Source: Nitratireductor aestuarii (GTDB lineage: Bacteria > Pseudomonadota > Alphaproteobacteria > Rhizobiales > Rhizobiaceae). Taken from it: 64,000 bases of DNA. A program made the translations under genes and the position numbers. Positions 8,912 through 18,520 of the stretch are shown here, piece after piece. Positions within the stretch are counted from its first letter, which is position 1, and each line of letters starts with the position of its first letter. The DNA is taken from NCBI RefSeq assembly GCF_014641695.1, contig NZ_BMIF01000008.1:179399-243398 (forward strand), given 5' to 3'. The notes under the pieces were generated by a model that saw only the letters and a list, made by a program, of their open reading frames with translations, was not told where the DNA came from and did not search any database.

Positions 8912-9016
8912 TGATGTAATTCAGGCGTTAAATTATGCGGCTTGCTTGCCAAGCTTGAAGCATTTGTCCTGCTGTGCGATAGGGCAGTCGCCGCAAATTT
9001 CTTCGGAGAATCGACT

Positions 9017-9835
9017 ATGGCAAGTGGCAATGGCCTCATGGCTGGCAAGCGCGGAGTGATCCTTGGTGTTGCCAACAACCGCTCTATCGCCTGGGGTATC
9101 GCAAAAGCGCTCGTAGCTGAGGGTGCTGAAATCGCGCTTACCTATCAGGGTGAAGCGCTGAAGAAGCGCGTAGAACCTCTTGCAGCTGAGCTCGGTGCGA
9201 CCGTTGTTGGACATTGCGATGTCACGGATCTTGAGACCGTCGACAACGTTTTTGCCGAGGTTGGGCGGCTTTGGGACAAGATCGACTTCGTGGTGCACGC
9301 GATCGCGTTCTCCGACAAGGATGAACTGACCGGCCGCTACGTGGACACGACGCGCGACAATTTCCTGCGCACGATGGACATTTCCGTGTTCTCGCTGACG
9401 GCTGTCGCCAAGCGCGCCGAACCGCTCATGGCGGAAGGCGGCTCGATCCTGACGCTGACCTACTACGGCGCCGAAAAGGTGATGCCGCACTACAACGTCA
9501 TGGGTGTTGCCAAGGCAGCACTCGAGGCGAGTGTGCGCTACCTGGCCGTGGATCTCGGCTCGAACAACATCCGCGTCAATGCGATTTCCGCCGGTCCGAT
9601 CAAGACGCTGGCTGCATCCGGCATCGGCGACTTCCGCTACATCCTCAAGTGGAACGAGTACAACGCGCCGCTGAAGCGTGTGGTCACCATTGAAGAGGTG
9701 GGTGATTCCGCGCTCTACCTCCTGTCGCGCCTGTCGCGTGGTGTCACCGGCGAAGTTCTTCATGTGGACTCGGGTTATCACGTCGTCGGCATGAAGGCGG
9801 TCGATGCGCCTGATATTTCGGTCGTAGGCGACTAA
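9017..9835 (+). CDS. fabI: Enoyl-[acyl-carrier-protein] reductase FabI
   Basis: NADH-dependent reductase that completes each cycle of type II fatty-acid elongation. The 272-residue SDR-fold protein shows GVANNRSIAWGIA (FabI-type cofactor motif) and the catalytic Tyr-x6-Lys with Tyr159 and Lys166 in MPHYNVMGVAKAAL. The start at 9017 is chosen over an in-frame ATG 25 codons upstream because GGAG lies 8 bases before it and MASGNGLMAGKRGVI is the usual FabI beginning. A strong terminator follows. FabI is the target class of triclosan and isoniazid-like inhibitors. Confidence 0.97.
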   Translation: MASGNGLMAGKRGVILGVANNRSIAWGIAKALVAEGAEIALTYQGEALKKRVEPLAAELGATVVGHCDVTDLETVDNVFAEVGRLWDKIDFVVHAIAFSDKDELTGRYVDTTRDNFLRTMDISVFSLTAVAKRAEPLMAEGGSILTLTYYGAEKVMPHYNVMGVAKAALEASVRYLAVDLGSNNIRVNAISAGPIKTLAASGIGDFRYILKWNEYNAPLKRVVTIEEVGDSALYLLSRLSRGVTGEVLHVDSGYHVVGMKAVDAPDISVVGD

Positions 9836-9840
9836 GATCC

Positions 9841-9874
9841 AAAAGCCCTTGAGCTCCGGCTCAGGGGCTTTTTA
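9841..9874 (+). terminator. Rho-independent terminator of fabI
   Basis: AAAGCCCTTGAGC pairs with GCTCAGGGGCTTT (one G-U) around TCCG, and the T run continues into TTTTT. It starts 6 bases after the fabI stop. Confidence 0.9.
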
Positions 9875-9907
9875 CGCTATGAAGCGGATTGTGGTCGGTA
9901 TTGCGTC

Positions 9908-10507
9908 ATGGGGGCAGTTGTGACTCCGCTTCTTTACATCGTCCGGCATGGCCAGACGGACTGGAATGTCGAGCAGCGCCTGCAGGGCCAGGCAGAGGTT
10001 GACCTGAACGAGATCGGTCGCGTCCAGGTCGAGCGCAACGCAAAGCTGCTCGCGTCTCTAATCAGTTCTCCATCCAAATTTGATTTCGTCTCCAGCCCGC
10101 TGCGTCGCACGCGGGCAACGATGGAGCGCATCCGCGAGGAATTCGGTCTGCCTGCTTCAGGTTACGCGACCGATACGCGTCTGATGGAGCTGCACTTCGG
10201 CGACTGGCAGGGGCATACCTATGCCGAGCTTGAGCAGATGCAGCCGGGCTCGACTTTGAAGCGTCACGAGCAGAAGTGGGCCTTCGTGCCGCCGGGTCGG
10301 GAGGCGGAAAGCTATGAACGACTGGCGGAGAGGGTTGCCGGCTGGCTGCGTGAGCTCGAACGGCCCACGATCTGCACCACCCATGGAGGTGTCATCCGTG
10401 TCCTTTGCCATCTGATAGGCGACATGCCAACGATAGAGGCTGTGACCATGCCGGTACCGCAGGATCTTGTGTTGCGGGTGTCAGACGGAAAGCTGGAGTG
10501 GCTGTAA
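9908..10507 (+). CDS. Histidine phosphatase family protein (phosphoglycerate-mutase-like)
   Basis: A 199-residue phosphohistidine phosphatase or mutase. The nucleophile motif is VRHGQTDWN, followed by the arginine in SSPLRRTRATME, the acid region ELHFGDWQG and the second histidine in TTHGGVIRV, so all catalytic residues are present. It is shorter than the 230-250-residue glycolytic dPGM and lacks its insertions, so a phosphatase acting on a small phosphoester is likelier than glycolytic mutase. A GTG four codons downstream is an alternative start. Confidence 0.85.
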   Translation: MGAVVTPLLYIVRHGQTDWNVEQRLQGQAEVDLNEIGRVQVERNAKLLASLISSPSKFDFVSSPLRRTRATMERIREEFGLPASGYATDTRLMELHFGDWQGHTYAELEQMQPGSTLKRHEQKWAFVPPGREAESYERLAERVAGWLRELERPTICTTHGGVIRVLCHLIGDMPTIEAVTMPVPQDLVLRVSDGKLEWL

Positions 10508-10510
10508 ATC

Positions 10511-10534
10511 AAAAGGGAGAGCGTTAGCCCTCCC
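10511..10534 (-). terminator. Terminator of the DUF1344 gene
   Basis: GGGAGAGC (10515-10522) and GCCCTCCC (10527-10534) form a stem with one mismatch and a GTTA loop. On the minus strand the stem runs straight into TTTT, as a terminator for the gene ending at 10556 should. It lies between two convergent genes. Confidence 0.65.
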
Positions 10535-10555
10535 CAAGATCCTTATGCAGCTCGA

Positions 10556-10810
10556 TCACTCAGGAATAAACAGATCGGTGATCTGCTTGGCGCCCGAGCT
10601 GTCGACCTGGTAGGCGATCACGACCTCGTCACCCTTCTCCAGCCCGGAGGTGTCCATTTCGGACGGGAGCTTGTAGGTGGAGCCGTCGCTCAGCGTGATG
10701 GTCATCTTGTCGGGATCGACGGCAGTGATCTTGCCTTCCGTATCCGCCGCGAGGGCTGGAAAGGACACGCCGAGAAGCGCTATGCAGAGGATCAGGGCGG
10801 GTACTCGCAT
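10556..10810 (-). CDS. DUF1344 family periplasmic protein
   Basis: An 84-residue protein with a clear cleavable signal peptide (MRVPALILCIALLGVSFPALAA). A small beta domain follows, with the pattern EGKITAVDPDKMTITLSDGSTYKLPSEMD, typical of rhizobial DUF1344. Its exported form is about 63 residues. No function is established. It is divergent from aroC and ends in its own terminator, so it is a one-gene unit. Confidence 0.8.
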   Translation of the reverse strand: MRVPALILCIALLGVSFPALAADTEGKITAVDPDKMTITLSDGSTYKLPSEMDTSGLEKGDEVVIAYQVDSSGAKQITDLFIPE

Positions 10811-10901
10811 TTCAGGCCTCTATCTTTGCTATAGTGATCATAGCGGAATGATTGCGATTCAATCAGCGGAATATGTCAAAAGTAGAACATTACAGTGGCG
10901 T

Positions 10902-10929
10902 TTGACCAGACTGCGAAAGCAAAATAGAA
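10902..10929 (+). promoter_or_regulatory. Candidate promoter of aroC
   Basis: TTGACC (10902-10907) and ATAGAA (10924-10929) are spaced by 16 bases, about 30 bases before the aroC start. The match is fair, and no other candidate in the 147-bp gap is better. Confidence 0.4.
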
Positions 10930-10957
10930 GCGGCGCCAGTGCAAGAGGAAGCGGTCA

Positions 10958-12073
10958 ATGTCGCACAACACTTTCGGTTATTTCTTTCGCGTCACGACGT
11001 GGGGCGAGAGCCATGGTCCCGCCATCGGAGGGGTCGTTGACGGCTGCCCGCCCGGTATCCGTTTCAAGCTGAGCGAGATCCAGGCAGAACTCGACCGCAG
11101 GCGTCCTGGCAAGTCCCGCTTCGTCACGCAGCGCCGCGAGCCCGACGAGGTGAAGATCCTTTCCGGCGTACTCCCTGACGAAGATGGGGAGACGCTGATC
11201 ACCACCGGCACGCCGATCTCGATGCTGATCGAGAACGTTGACCAGCGTTCCAAGGACTATGGTGAGATTGCTGACCGCTACCGCCCTGGCCATGCCGACT
11301 ACGCCTATGATCAGAAGTACGGCATCCGCGATTATCGCGGCGGTGGTCGCTCATCGGCTCGCGAGACGGCTGTGCGCGTCGCTGCCGGTGCGCTTGCCCG
11401 CAAGGTCGTGCCGGGATTGGTCGTGCGCGGTGCGCTTGTTGCCATGGGCGAGAAGGATATCAACCGGGACAACTGGGACTGGGATTTCGTCAATGATGCC
11501 GAAAACCCGTTCTTCACGCCGGACCGGGATTCGCTTGCCGAGTTGACCGAGTATCTCGATGGGATCCGCAAGGCAGGCTCTTCCGTCGGCGCGATCATCG
11601 AGATCGTGGCTGAAGGCGTTCCGGCAGGGCTCGGCGAGCCGCTTTACGGCAAGCTCGATCAGGACATCGCGTCCAACATCATGTCGATCGGCGCGGTCAA
11701 GGGCGTAGAGATTGGCAACGGTTTTGAGGCTGCCCGCATTCGCGGCGAGCAGAATGCCGACCAGATGCGGATGGGTCCGGATGGCAAGCCGGTGTTTCTC
11801 TCCAACCATGCGGGCGGCATTCTCGGCGGTATATCCACAGGCCAGCCGGTGATCGCACGCTTTGCGGTGAAGCCCACTTCGTCGATCCTGACGCCCCGCC
11901 AGTCGATCGATCGCTTCGGCAAGGAAGTCGACGTGCTCACCAAGGGCCGTCACGATCCCTGCGTTGGCATCCGCGCCGTACCGATCGGCGAAGCAATGGT
12001 TGCCTGCGCAATCGCCGACCATTACCTGCGCCATCGTGGCCAGACCGGCCGAAGCGGTGGCTCGAACTGGTAG
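10958..12073 (+). CDS. aroC: Chorismate synthase AroC
   Basis: Catalyses loss of phosphate from EPSP to give chorismate, the last shared step of aromatic synthesis; it needs reduced FMN. The 371-residue protein shows the family signatures [17 protein letters not shown] near the N-terminus, [13 protein letters not shown] in the middle and [17 protein letters not shown] near the end. GAGGAAG lies 7 bases before the ATG. The FMN need links it loosely with the riboflavin gene downstream on the same strand, but 283 bp with strong hairpins separate the two. Confidence 0.97.
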   Translation: MSHNTFGYFFRVTTWGESHGPAIGGVVDGCPPGIRFKLSEIQAELDRRRPGKSRFVTQRREPDEVKILSGVLPDEDGETLITTGTPISMLIENVDQRSKDYGEIADRYRPGHADYAYDQKYGIRDYRGGGRSSARETAVRVAAGALARKVVPGLVVRGALVAMGEKDINRDNWDWDFVNDAENPFFTPDRDSLAELTEYLDGIRKAGSSVGAIIEIVAEGVPAGLGEPLYGKLDQDIASNIMSIGAVKGVEIGNGFEAARIRGEQNADQMRMGPDGKPVFLSNHAGGILGGISTGQPVIARFAVKPTSSILTPRQSIDRFGKEVDVLTKGRHDPCVGIRAVPIGEAMVACAIADHYLRHRGQTGRSGGSNW

Positions 12074-12086
12074 AGTTCGGGGGAAG

Positions 12087-12113
12087 CTCGCGTCCTTCAG
12101 TCACGGACGCGAG
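12087..12113 (+). terminator. Hairpin after aroC without T run
   Basis: CTCGCGTCC (12087-12095) pairs perfectly with GGACGCGAG (12105-12113) around a nine-base loop, 13 bases after the aroC stop. The following bases (TATGGCTTGG) lack a T run, so it may be a weak terminator, a processing or stability hairpin, or part of the ribBX leader. Confidence 0.5.
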
Positions 12114-12222
12114 TATGGCTTGGATGACTTGCCCACAGCGACTTTTCTGATAGCGGCGGGCCAAAACAAGCAGTATACGCCTTAAACAGTTTGGGAGCCG
12201 TTGCGTGGCCGCTCAGTTGAAC

Positions 12223-12262
12223 CCAGGAGCCCTGGTAGCGAGAGCTTGATCCAGGGCTCTGG
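12223..12262 (+). promoter_or_regulatory. Strong hairpin in the ribBX leader
   Basis: CCAG-GAGCCCTGG (12223-12235) pairs with CCAGGGCTC-TGG (12251-12262): nine perfect pairs plus three more beyond one bulged G, with a 15-base loop. It lies 95 bases before the ribBX start. The conserved blocks of the FMN (RFN) riboswitch were sought and not found, so any regulatory role would be of another kind. Confidence 0.45.
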
Positions 12263-12356
12263 CGCAATTGAGTGCTGCGCAATATTAGGATGGTCCGGAG
12301 GAGAAGCTGCCGTTAAATGCAGGCAGTTTGAAATTCGGTCGTCCATGCGAGGTAAT

Positions 12357-13454
12357 ATGGCGTACGATCAGAAAAAGGTAGTCGAGGCACTTCGGGCCTT
12401 CGAACGCGGCGAAATTGTTGTTGTCATGGATGACGACGGCCGTGAGAACGAGGGCGATTTGATCGTTTCTGCCGTTCACTGCACACCGGAAAAGATGGCG
12501 TTCATCGTTCGCCACACGTCGGGCATCGTCTGTGCACCGATGACGCGCGATGAGGCGCGCCGGCTGAACCTCGCGCCGATGGTTGCGGACAATGACGCTC
12601 CGCACAGCACGGCCTTCACCGTTTCCGTCGATTTCAAGCATGGAACGACGACCGGTATCTCCGCCGAGGATCGGACGCTGACCGTCCGCAATCTGGCGAA
12701 CCCGAATGTCGGTTCCGGCGACTTCGTTCGTCCGGGCCACATCTTCCCGCTGGTCGCCCGCGAGGGCGGCGTTCTCATGCGCTCGGGCCACACGGAAGCA
12801 GCAGTCGACCTTTGCAAGCTTGCAGGCCTGCCCCCGGTCGGCGTCATCTGCGAACTGGTGAACGACGACGGCACCGTGATGCGCGGCCCGCAGGTCAGCG
12901 CTTTTGCTGAAAAGAACGGCCTGAAGCAGGTTTCGGTGGCTGATCTCATCGCCTACCGTCAGCGCCAGGAGAAGCTGATCGAGCGGGTTGCAACCTTCCC
13001 GGTCGAGACGCCCGGTGGTCCGGCGACGGCCTACACCTATTCGCTGCCGTGGGAGCCGATGCAGCACGTCGCCATCGTTTATGGCGACATCCGTGACGGG
13101 CAGGACGTCCTCGTCCGCCTGCACAGGGAAAACGTGCTGGCAGACGTTTTCGGCACGCAGCAGCGTGCGCAGAGCATTGCCGAGCGCATGGCGCGCGAGG
13201 GCCGCGGCGTTCTCGTCTACCTTCGTGGCGGCAATGTCGGTGCATCGCAGGACAATCGTCCGAGCCGGCTTCACGATTCCGAAAGCCACGCTCAGGCGCT
13301 CGAGCGCGAGAACGAGTGGCGCGAGATCGGCCTTGGCGCGCAGATCCTGAAGGATCTGGGCATTACGTCGATCCGCCTGTTGGCGCAGCGCGAGCGTCAC
13401 TTCGTGGGGCTGGAAGGTTTCGGCATCGAGATTATCGACACCGAAATTATCTGA
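12357..13454 (+). CDS. ribB: 3,4-dihydroxy-2-butanone-4-phosphate synthase with degenerate RibA half (RibBX type)
   Basis: Riboflavin-pathway enzyme that makes the four-carbon unit from ribulose 5-phosphate. The RibB half (about residues 1-205) is intact: MDDDGRENEGDLI, HGTTTGISAEDRT, RPGHIFPLVAREGGVL, RSGHTEAAVDLCKLAG. The C-terminal half has the GTP cyclohydrolase II layout (VRLHRENVLADVFG) but lacks the SECLTGD and RCDCG cysteines that hold zinc, so cyclohydrolase activity is very unlikely. This matches the RibBX variant described in Proteobacteria. The start ATG follows GAGG; an ATG four codons upstream is possible. It encodes 365 residues. Confidence 0.92.
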   Translation: MAYDQKKVVEALRAFERGEIVVVMDDDGRENEGDLIVSAVHCTPEKMAFIVRHTSGIVCAPMTRDEARRLNLAPMVADNDAPHSTAFTVSVDFKHGTTTGISAEDRTLTVRNLANPNVGSGDFVRPGHIFPLVAREGGVLMRSGHTEAAVDLCKLAGLPPVGVICELVNDDGTVMRGPQVSAFAEKNGLKQVSVADLIAYRQRQEKLIERVATFPVETPGGPATAYTYSLPWEPMQHVAIVYGDIRDGQDVLVRLHRENVLADVFGTQQRAQSIAERMAREGRGVLVYLRGGNVGASQDNRPSRLHDSESHAQALERENEWREIGLGAQILKDLGITSIRLLAQRERHFVGLEGFGIEIIDTEII

Positions 13455-13477
13455 TAGGTTCCGTTCAGGTTCCGAGG

Positions 13478-13508
13478 GAAGCGCTCTCGCCCAGAGGGCG
13501 CTTCTTTC
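13478..13508 (+). terminator. Likely terminator of ribBX
   Basis: GAAGCGC-TCT and AGAGGGCGCTTC form a stem with a two-base bulge, followed by TTTCGTTT. It starts 24 bases after the ribBX stop. Confidence 0.6.
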
Positions 13509-13531
13509 GTTTGTGGATGTGAGGAGGATGG

Positions 13532-14458
<927 letters not shown>

Positions 14459-14461
14459 ACC

Positions 14462-14728
14462 ATGACTGCTGGAAACGACAGCACCACGGCCAATGACGAC
14501 ATCAAGACGATGAGCTTCGAGCAGGCGCTGGAGGCTCTGGAGAACATCGTCAACGATCTGGAACGCGGAGACGTGCCGCTGGAACAGTCCATCCGTATCT
14601 ATGAGCGGGGCGAGGCGCTCAAGATCCATTGCGACCGCCTGTTGAAGGCTGCGGAGGACAAGGTGGAGAAGATCCGCCTGTCACGTGAGGGTGCCCCGGT
14701 TGGGGTAGAACCGCTCGATCCGTTATGA
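14462..14728 (+). CDS. xseB: Exodeoxyribonuclease VII small subunit XseB
   Basis: Small subunit of the single-strand-specific exonuclease VII, acting with XseA in DNA repair. The 88-residue helical protein has the family pattern [27 protein letters not shown] followed by [25 protein letters not shown]. The ATG lies 3 bp after the stop of the deacetylase gene, so the two are translationally linked. The large subunit gene xseA is not in the window. Confidence 0.95.
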   Translation: MTAGNDSTTANDDIKTMSFEQALEALENIVNDLERGDVPLEQSIRIYERGEALKIHCDRLLKAAEDKVEKIRLSREGAPVGVEPLDPL

Positions 14729-14799
14729 GCGCGACGTAGACGCTCATTTACATCACGACACCTTCACCCTATCTGTCATGGGGTTGACACAAATCTGGC

Positions 14800-16722
14800 A
14801 TGGCTCGCGTGACCAATTCCCCTGTAACCCCGCTCCTTGATCGGGTCAAAGTTCCTGCCGACCTGAAGCAGTTCGATGAATCGCAACTGCCGCAGCTTGC
14901 GGCTGAGCTGCGAGCCGAGCTGATCGACGCCGTTTCGCAGACGGGCGGCCATCTGGGTGCGGGTCTTGGCGTTGTAGAGCTGACGCTCGCCCTGCATTAC
15001 GTTTTCGATACGCCCGACGACCGCCTGATCTTTGACGTCGGCCATCAGGCCTATCCGCACAAGATCTTGACGGGTCGACGCGACCGCATCCGTACGCTGC
15101 GCCAGGAGGGCGGGCTTTCGGGCTTCACCAAGCGCGATGAAAGCGAATACGATCCTTTTGGCGCGGCACACTCCTCCACTTCGATCTCGGCTGGCCTCGG
15201 TATGGCCGTCGCCCGCGATCTCAAGAAGGAAAAGCGCCACGTCATCGCCGTCATCGGCGACGGCGCGATGTCTGCCGGCATGGCCTTCGAAGCTATGAAC
15301 AATGCCGGTGCGCTCAACGCACGCCTCATCGTCATCCTCAACGACAACGACATGTCGATCGCGCCGCCCACCGGTGCGCTCAGCGCCTATCTGGCGCGGC
15401 TTGCTTCCGGGCGGACCTATCAAGGCATTCGCGAGATCGGCAAGAAGCTCACCACCTACCTCGGCAAGAACGTTGACCGCGCGATTACCCGCGCAGTCGA
15501 ACATGCCCGCGGCTATGTGACGGGCGGTACGCTGTTCGAGGAAATGGGCTTCTTCCATGTCGGACCGATCGACGGCCACAATCTCGAGCATCTGGTGCCG
15601 GTTCTCAAGAACGTGCGAGACCATGGCGAGGGGCCGGTCCTGATCCATGTAGTGACGCAAAAGGGCAAGGGCTATGCGCCCGCCGAGCAGGCTTCGGACA
15701 AGTATCACGGCGTTTCCAAGTTCGACGTGATCACCGGTGCACAGGCGAAGGCTCCGAGCAACGCGCCGTCTTACACCAAGGTGTTCGCGAATGCGCTGGT
15801 GCAGGAAGCCCGCGAGGACGACAAGGTAGTGGCCATCACGGCTGCCATGCCGGACGGCACTGGCCTCGACATCTTCGGCAAGGAATTTCCGAACCGGACG
15901 TTTGACGTCGGCATAGCCGAACAGCACGCGGTGACCTTTGCCGCTGGCCTTGCTGCCGAAGGTTTCAAGCCGTTCGCAGCCATCTATTCGACCTTCCTGC
16001 AGCGCGCCTTCGATCAGGTGGTGCATGACGTGGCGATCCAGAACCTGCCTGTCAGGTTCCCGATCGATCGCGCCGGCTTCGTCGGTGCGGACGGCGCGAC
16101 GCATTGCGGCGCGTTCGACATCGGTTACCTCGCCATGCTGCCGAACATGGTGGTGATGGCGGCTGCCGATGAGGCAGAACTCAAGCACATGGTGCGCACG
16201 GCTGTCGCCTATGACAGCGGCCCGATCGCTTTCCGCTATCCGCGCGGCGAGGGTGTTGGCGTCAACATGCCCGAGCGGGGCGAGATCCTGCCAATCGGCA
16301 AGGGACGCGTTGTCCGGCAGGGCTCCAAGGTTGCGCTGCTGTCGCTCGGCACGCGTCTCGCTGACTGCCTGAAGGCTGCCGAAGAGCTCGATGCCGCTGG
16401 CCTCTCGACCACGGTTGCCGATGCCCGGTTTGCCAAGCCGCTGGACGAAGAGCTCATCCTCAGGCTCGCGCGCGAGCACGAGGTTCTGGTGACGGTGGAA
16501 GAAGGCTCAATCGGTGGCTTCGGCTCCCATGTAATGCACCTGCTTGCGCAGCATGGAGCGCTGGACCACGGGCTCAAGGTCCGACCACTGGTGATGCCGG
16601 ATGTGTTCATGGATCACGGGAAGCCTGAGCACATGTATGCCAAGGCCGGGCTTGATTCGGCTGGCATCGTGCGGACTGTCTTTGCTGCCCTCGACCGCGA
16701 AAAGCGGGCCGCTCGGGCCTAA
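14800..16722 (+). CDS. dxs: 1-deoxy-D-xylulose-5-phosphate synthase Dxs
   Basis: TPP-dependent enzyme that joins pyruvate and glyceraldehyde 3-phosphate, the entry step of the MEP isoprenoid pathway. The 640-residue protein is full length. Visible marks are the early histidine in [15 protein letters not shown], the TPP motif [18 protein letters not shown] with [10 protein letters not shown], the catalytic Glu region [15 protein letters not shown], and a transketolase C domain. It pairs functionally with ispH in this window, which ends the same pathway. It lies 71 bp after xseB, probably in the same transcript. Confidence 0.97.
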   Translation: MARVTNSPVTPLLDRVKVPADLKQFDESQLPQLAAELRAELIDAVSQTGGHLGAGLGVVELTLALHYVFDTPDDRLIFDVGHQAYPHKILTGRRDRIRTLRQEGGLSGFTKRDESEYDPFGAAHSSTSISAGLGMAVARDLKKEKRHVIAVIGDGAMSAGMAFEAMNNAGALNARLIVILNDNDMSIAPPTGALSAYLARLASGRTYQGIREIGKKLTTYLGKNVDRAITRAVEHARGYVTGGTLFEEMGFFHVGPIDGHNLEHLVPVLKNVRDHGEGPVLIHVVTQKGKGYAPAEQASDKYHGVSKFDVITGAQAKAPSNAPSYTKVFANALVQEAREDDKVVAITAAMPDGTGLDIFGKEFPNRTFDVGIAEQHAVTFAAGLAAEGFKPFAAIYSTFLQRAFDQVVHDVAIQNLPVRFPIDRAGFVGADGATHCGAFDIGYLAMLPNMVVMAAADEAELKHMVRTAVAYDSGPIAFRYPRGEGVGVNMPERGEILPIGKGRVVRQGSKVALLSLGTRLADCLKAAEELDAAGLSTTVADARFAKPLDEELILRLAREHEVLVTVEEGSIGGFGSHVMHLLAQHGALDHGLKVRPLVMPDVFMDHGKPEHMYAKAGLDSAGIVRTVFAALDREKRAARA

Positions 16723-16725
16723 CAG

Positions 16726-16752
16726 GTTCAACGCGAGTGTCCTCGCGTGAAC
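16726..16752 (+). terminator. Hairpin between dxs and the RNA methyltransferase gene
   Basis: GTTCA-A-CGCGAG pairs with CTCGCGTGAAC through a TGTC loop: eleven pairs with one bulged A. A perfect 12-bp palindrome CCATTGCAATGG (16754-16765) follows directly. There is no T run, so it may attenuate transcription or set message stability rather than end transcription. Confidence 0.4.
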
Positions 16753-16775
16753 ACCATTGCAATGGGAAGTTTTTG

Positions 16776-18017
16776 ATGAGTGAGCGCCTGCAGATTGAAA
16801 AACTCGGGGCGCAAGGCGATGGCGTGGCCACCACGCCGAAGGGCCAGGTATTTGTGCCCTTCGCGTTGCCAGGTGAGACCGTTACGGTCGAGATCAAGGG
16901 ACAGCGCGCCAGCCTGCTCGAAGTCAATGAGCCTTCGCCTCTACGCGTGGCGCCCAAGAGCGTGCATTTCGGCCGCTGCGGTGGTTGCTCCATCCAGCAT
17001 CTGGACCCGGAATCCTATGCCGAGTGGAAGCGGGAAAAGGTCGTCCGCGCGCTCGCCATGGCGGGCGTGGAAGCCGAGGTGGATGCGCTTGTCGTCTCTC
17101 CGCCAGCCTCGCGCCGTCGGGTGACGCTCAGCGCCCAGCGTATTGGCGGCAGAGTCCAGCTCGGCTTCAACGCAGCCTATTCCCATGACATCGTCGAGAT
17201 ACAGGAATGTGCGGTGGCTGCTCCGCAGATCGTGGCCGCATTGCCGGAACTCCGACAGCTCGCCACGCTGCTTGCAAGCGGGCCGAAGCCATTCCGCCTC
17301 ACGGTTACCTACACGCGCACGGGCCTCGATATTGCCGCCGAGGATGTTGGCAAGATCGATGAGGGCAAGCGTCGCAGGTTGGTCGAGTTCTGCCTTGGCA
17401 AGGGTTTTGCCCGGCTTTCCAGCGAAGGCGAGACCATCATCGAGCGCGAGAAGCCGGTGGTGATGTTCGGCAATGTGCCGGTGACGATTCCGCCTGGCGG
17501 TTTCCTGCAGGCGACCGAACATGCCGAGCACGTCATGGCGTCGCTCGTTCAGGAGCATCTTGCCGGTTCCAAGTATGTCGCCGACCTGTTTGCTGGAAGC
17601 GGCACGTTTGCGCTGCGGCTCGCGACCGCCTCCCGCGTGCACGCAGTGGAGAGCGAGGGCACGGCTCTTGCAGCGCTCGATGAGGCGGCGAAGCGGGCAT
17701 CGGGCCTGAAGCCGGTGGTCGCCGAAAAGCGTGATCTCTTCCGCCGTCCGCTTACAGAGAAGGAGCTTGTGGCCTTCGACGGGCTTGCGTTCGATCCGCC
17801 GAGGGCAGGAGCGGAGGCGCAGTGCGAACAGATCGCACGCTCAACCGTGCGCCGCGTGGCTGCAGTCTCGTGCAATCCGGGAACGCTTGCCCGGGACCTC
17901 GCAATCCTGACTCAGGGCGGTTACCGAGTCACCCGCGTGGTTCCGGTCGATCAGTTCCTCTGGACTTCGCATGTTGAAGTCGTGGCGCTTTTGGAGAAGC
18001 CGCGCAAGCGGAACTAA
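16776..18017 (+). CDS. Class I RNA (uracil-5-)methyltransferase, TrmA/RlmD type
   Basis: SAM-dependent methyltransferase that acts on C5 of a uridine in rRNA or tRNA. An N-terminal TRAM-like RNA-binding part (residues 1-55) leads to the FGRCGGCSIQHL cysteines of a probable 4Fe-4S cluster. The SAM-binding motif VADLFAGSGTFALRLA, the FDPPRAGA motif and the catalytic cysteine SCNPGTLARDL follow. The start at 16776 (GGGAAG upstream, 414 residues) is better than an ATG 13 codons earlier. Which uridine it methylates is not clear. Confidence 0.92.
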   Translation: MSERLQIEKLGAQGDGVATTPKGQVFVPFALPGETVTVEIKGQRASLLEVNEPSPLRVAPKSVHFGRCGGCSIQHLDPESYAEWKREKVVRALAMAGVEAEVDALVVSPPASRRRVTLSAQRIGGRVQLGFNAAYSHDIVEIQECAVAAPQIVAALPELRQLATLLASGPKPFRLTVTYTRTGLDIAAEDVGKIDEGKRRRLVEFCLGKGFARLSSEGETIIEREKPVVMFGNVPVTIPPGGFLQATEHAEHVMASLVQEHLAGSKYVADLFAGSGTFALRLATASRVHAVESEGTALAALDEAAKRASGLKPVVAEKRDLFRRPLTEKELVAFDGLAFDPPRAGAEAQCEQIARSTVRRVAAVSCNPGTLARDLAILTQGGYRVTRVVPVDQFLWTSHVEVVALLEKPRKRN

Positions 18018-18060
18018 AGTCTTCTACTTAGGTTGCAGAAAGCATCTCTACGGCCTACGC

Positions 18061-18074
18061 TTGCCAAATGGCAA
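18061..18074. promoter_or_regulatory. Palindrome TTGCCA-AA-TGGCAA, candidate Xre-antitoxin operator
   Basis: A perfect 6-bp inverted repeat with a two-base centre lies 36 bases before the antitoxin start. A half-like TGCCACAAA follows at about 18090. Antitoxins of this family normally repress their own promoter through such repeats; binding is inferred. Confidence 0.5.
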
Positions 18075-18109
18075 TTAATCTTCTATTTTATGCCACAAAG
18101 GAGATTGCG

Positions 18110-18520
18110 ATGCTCGTTGAGGTACCGCGGACTGCCGCTTTGCCAGACATTCCGCAGATCACGGACCGTGAGGCTGAGGCGATGGCGCGCGCTGTCATTC
18201 GTCTGTTCGACCGGTGGCAGATCTCTGACGCGCAGGCCCGGGAAATCTTGGGTGGCTTGCCGGCCCGTACCTTTGCTAGATGGAAGGCGGGGGAGATCGG
18301 CCGGATCGACCGCGATCTGGCCACGCGGCTCTCGCTCCTCATGGGTATTCACAAAGGGCTGCGCTATCTCTTTACCGATGCGGCACGGGGATATGCCTGG
18401 GTGAAGAAGCCAAACAGCCTGTTTGGCGGGCGCACGCCCCTGGATATCATGGCACACGGCGACATCTTCTCTCTTGCCCGCGTGCGACACTACCTTGATG
18501 CGGAGCGGGGCGGCTGGTGA
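18110..18520 (+). CDS. Xre/MbcA/ParS-family antitoxin
   Basis: A 136-residue antitoxin of the Xre-RES type. An Xre-like DNA-binding part (about residues 20-75: DRWQISDAQAREILGGLPARTFARWKAG) is followed by the C-terminal toxin-binding domain once called DUF2384 (about 80-136: ATRLSLLMGIHKGLRYLF, then SLFGGRTPLDIM). The start at 18110 has GGAG 8 bases upstream and is preferred to an ATG 14 codons earlier. Its stop overlaps the GTG of the toxin (GTGA), so the two are translationally coupled. Confidence 0.9.
   Translation: MLVEVPRTAALPDIPQITDREAEAMARAVIRLFDRWQISDAQAREILGGLPARTFARWKAGEIGRIDRDLATRLSLLMGIHKGLRYLFTDAARGYAWVKKPNSLFGGRTPLDIMAHGDIFSLARVRHYLDAERGGW

Noticed and set aside
9017..9835. Earlier start for fabI at 8942
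   Set aside because: The extra 25 codons have no ribosome site and are not part of the FabI family; the start at 9017 has GGAG and the usual first residues.
12074..12356. FMN riboswitch before the riboflavin gene
   Set aside because: The conserved RFN blocks (GGCGGTAA, AGCCCGCGAG-like and the closing GGATG-like part) are not present; only unrelated hairpins are.
14776..16479. Minus-strand frame of 567 codons opposite dxs
   Set aside because: Antisense shadow; dxs is unambiguous on the plus strand.
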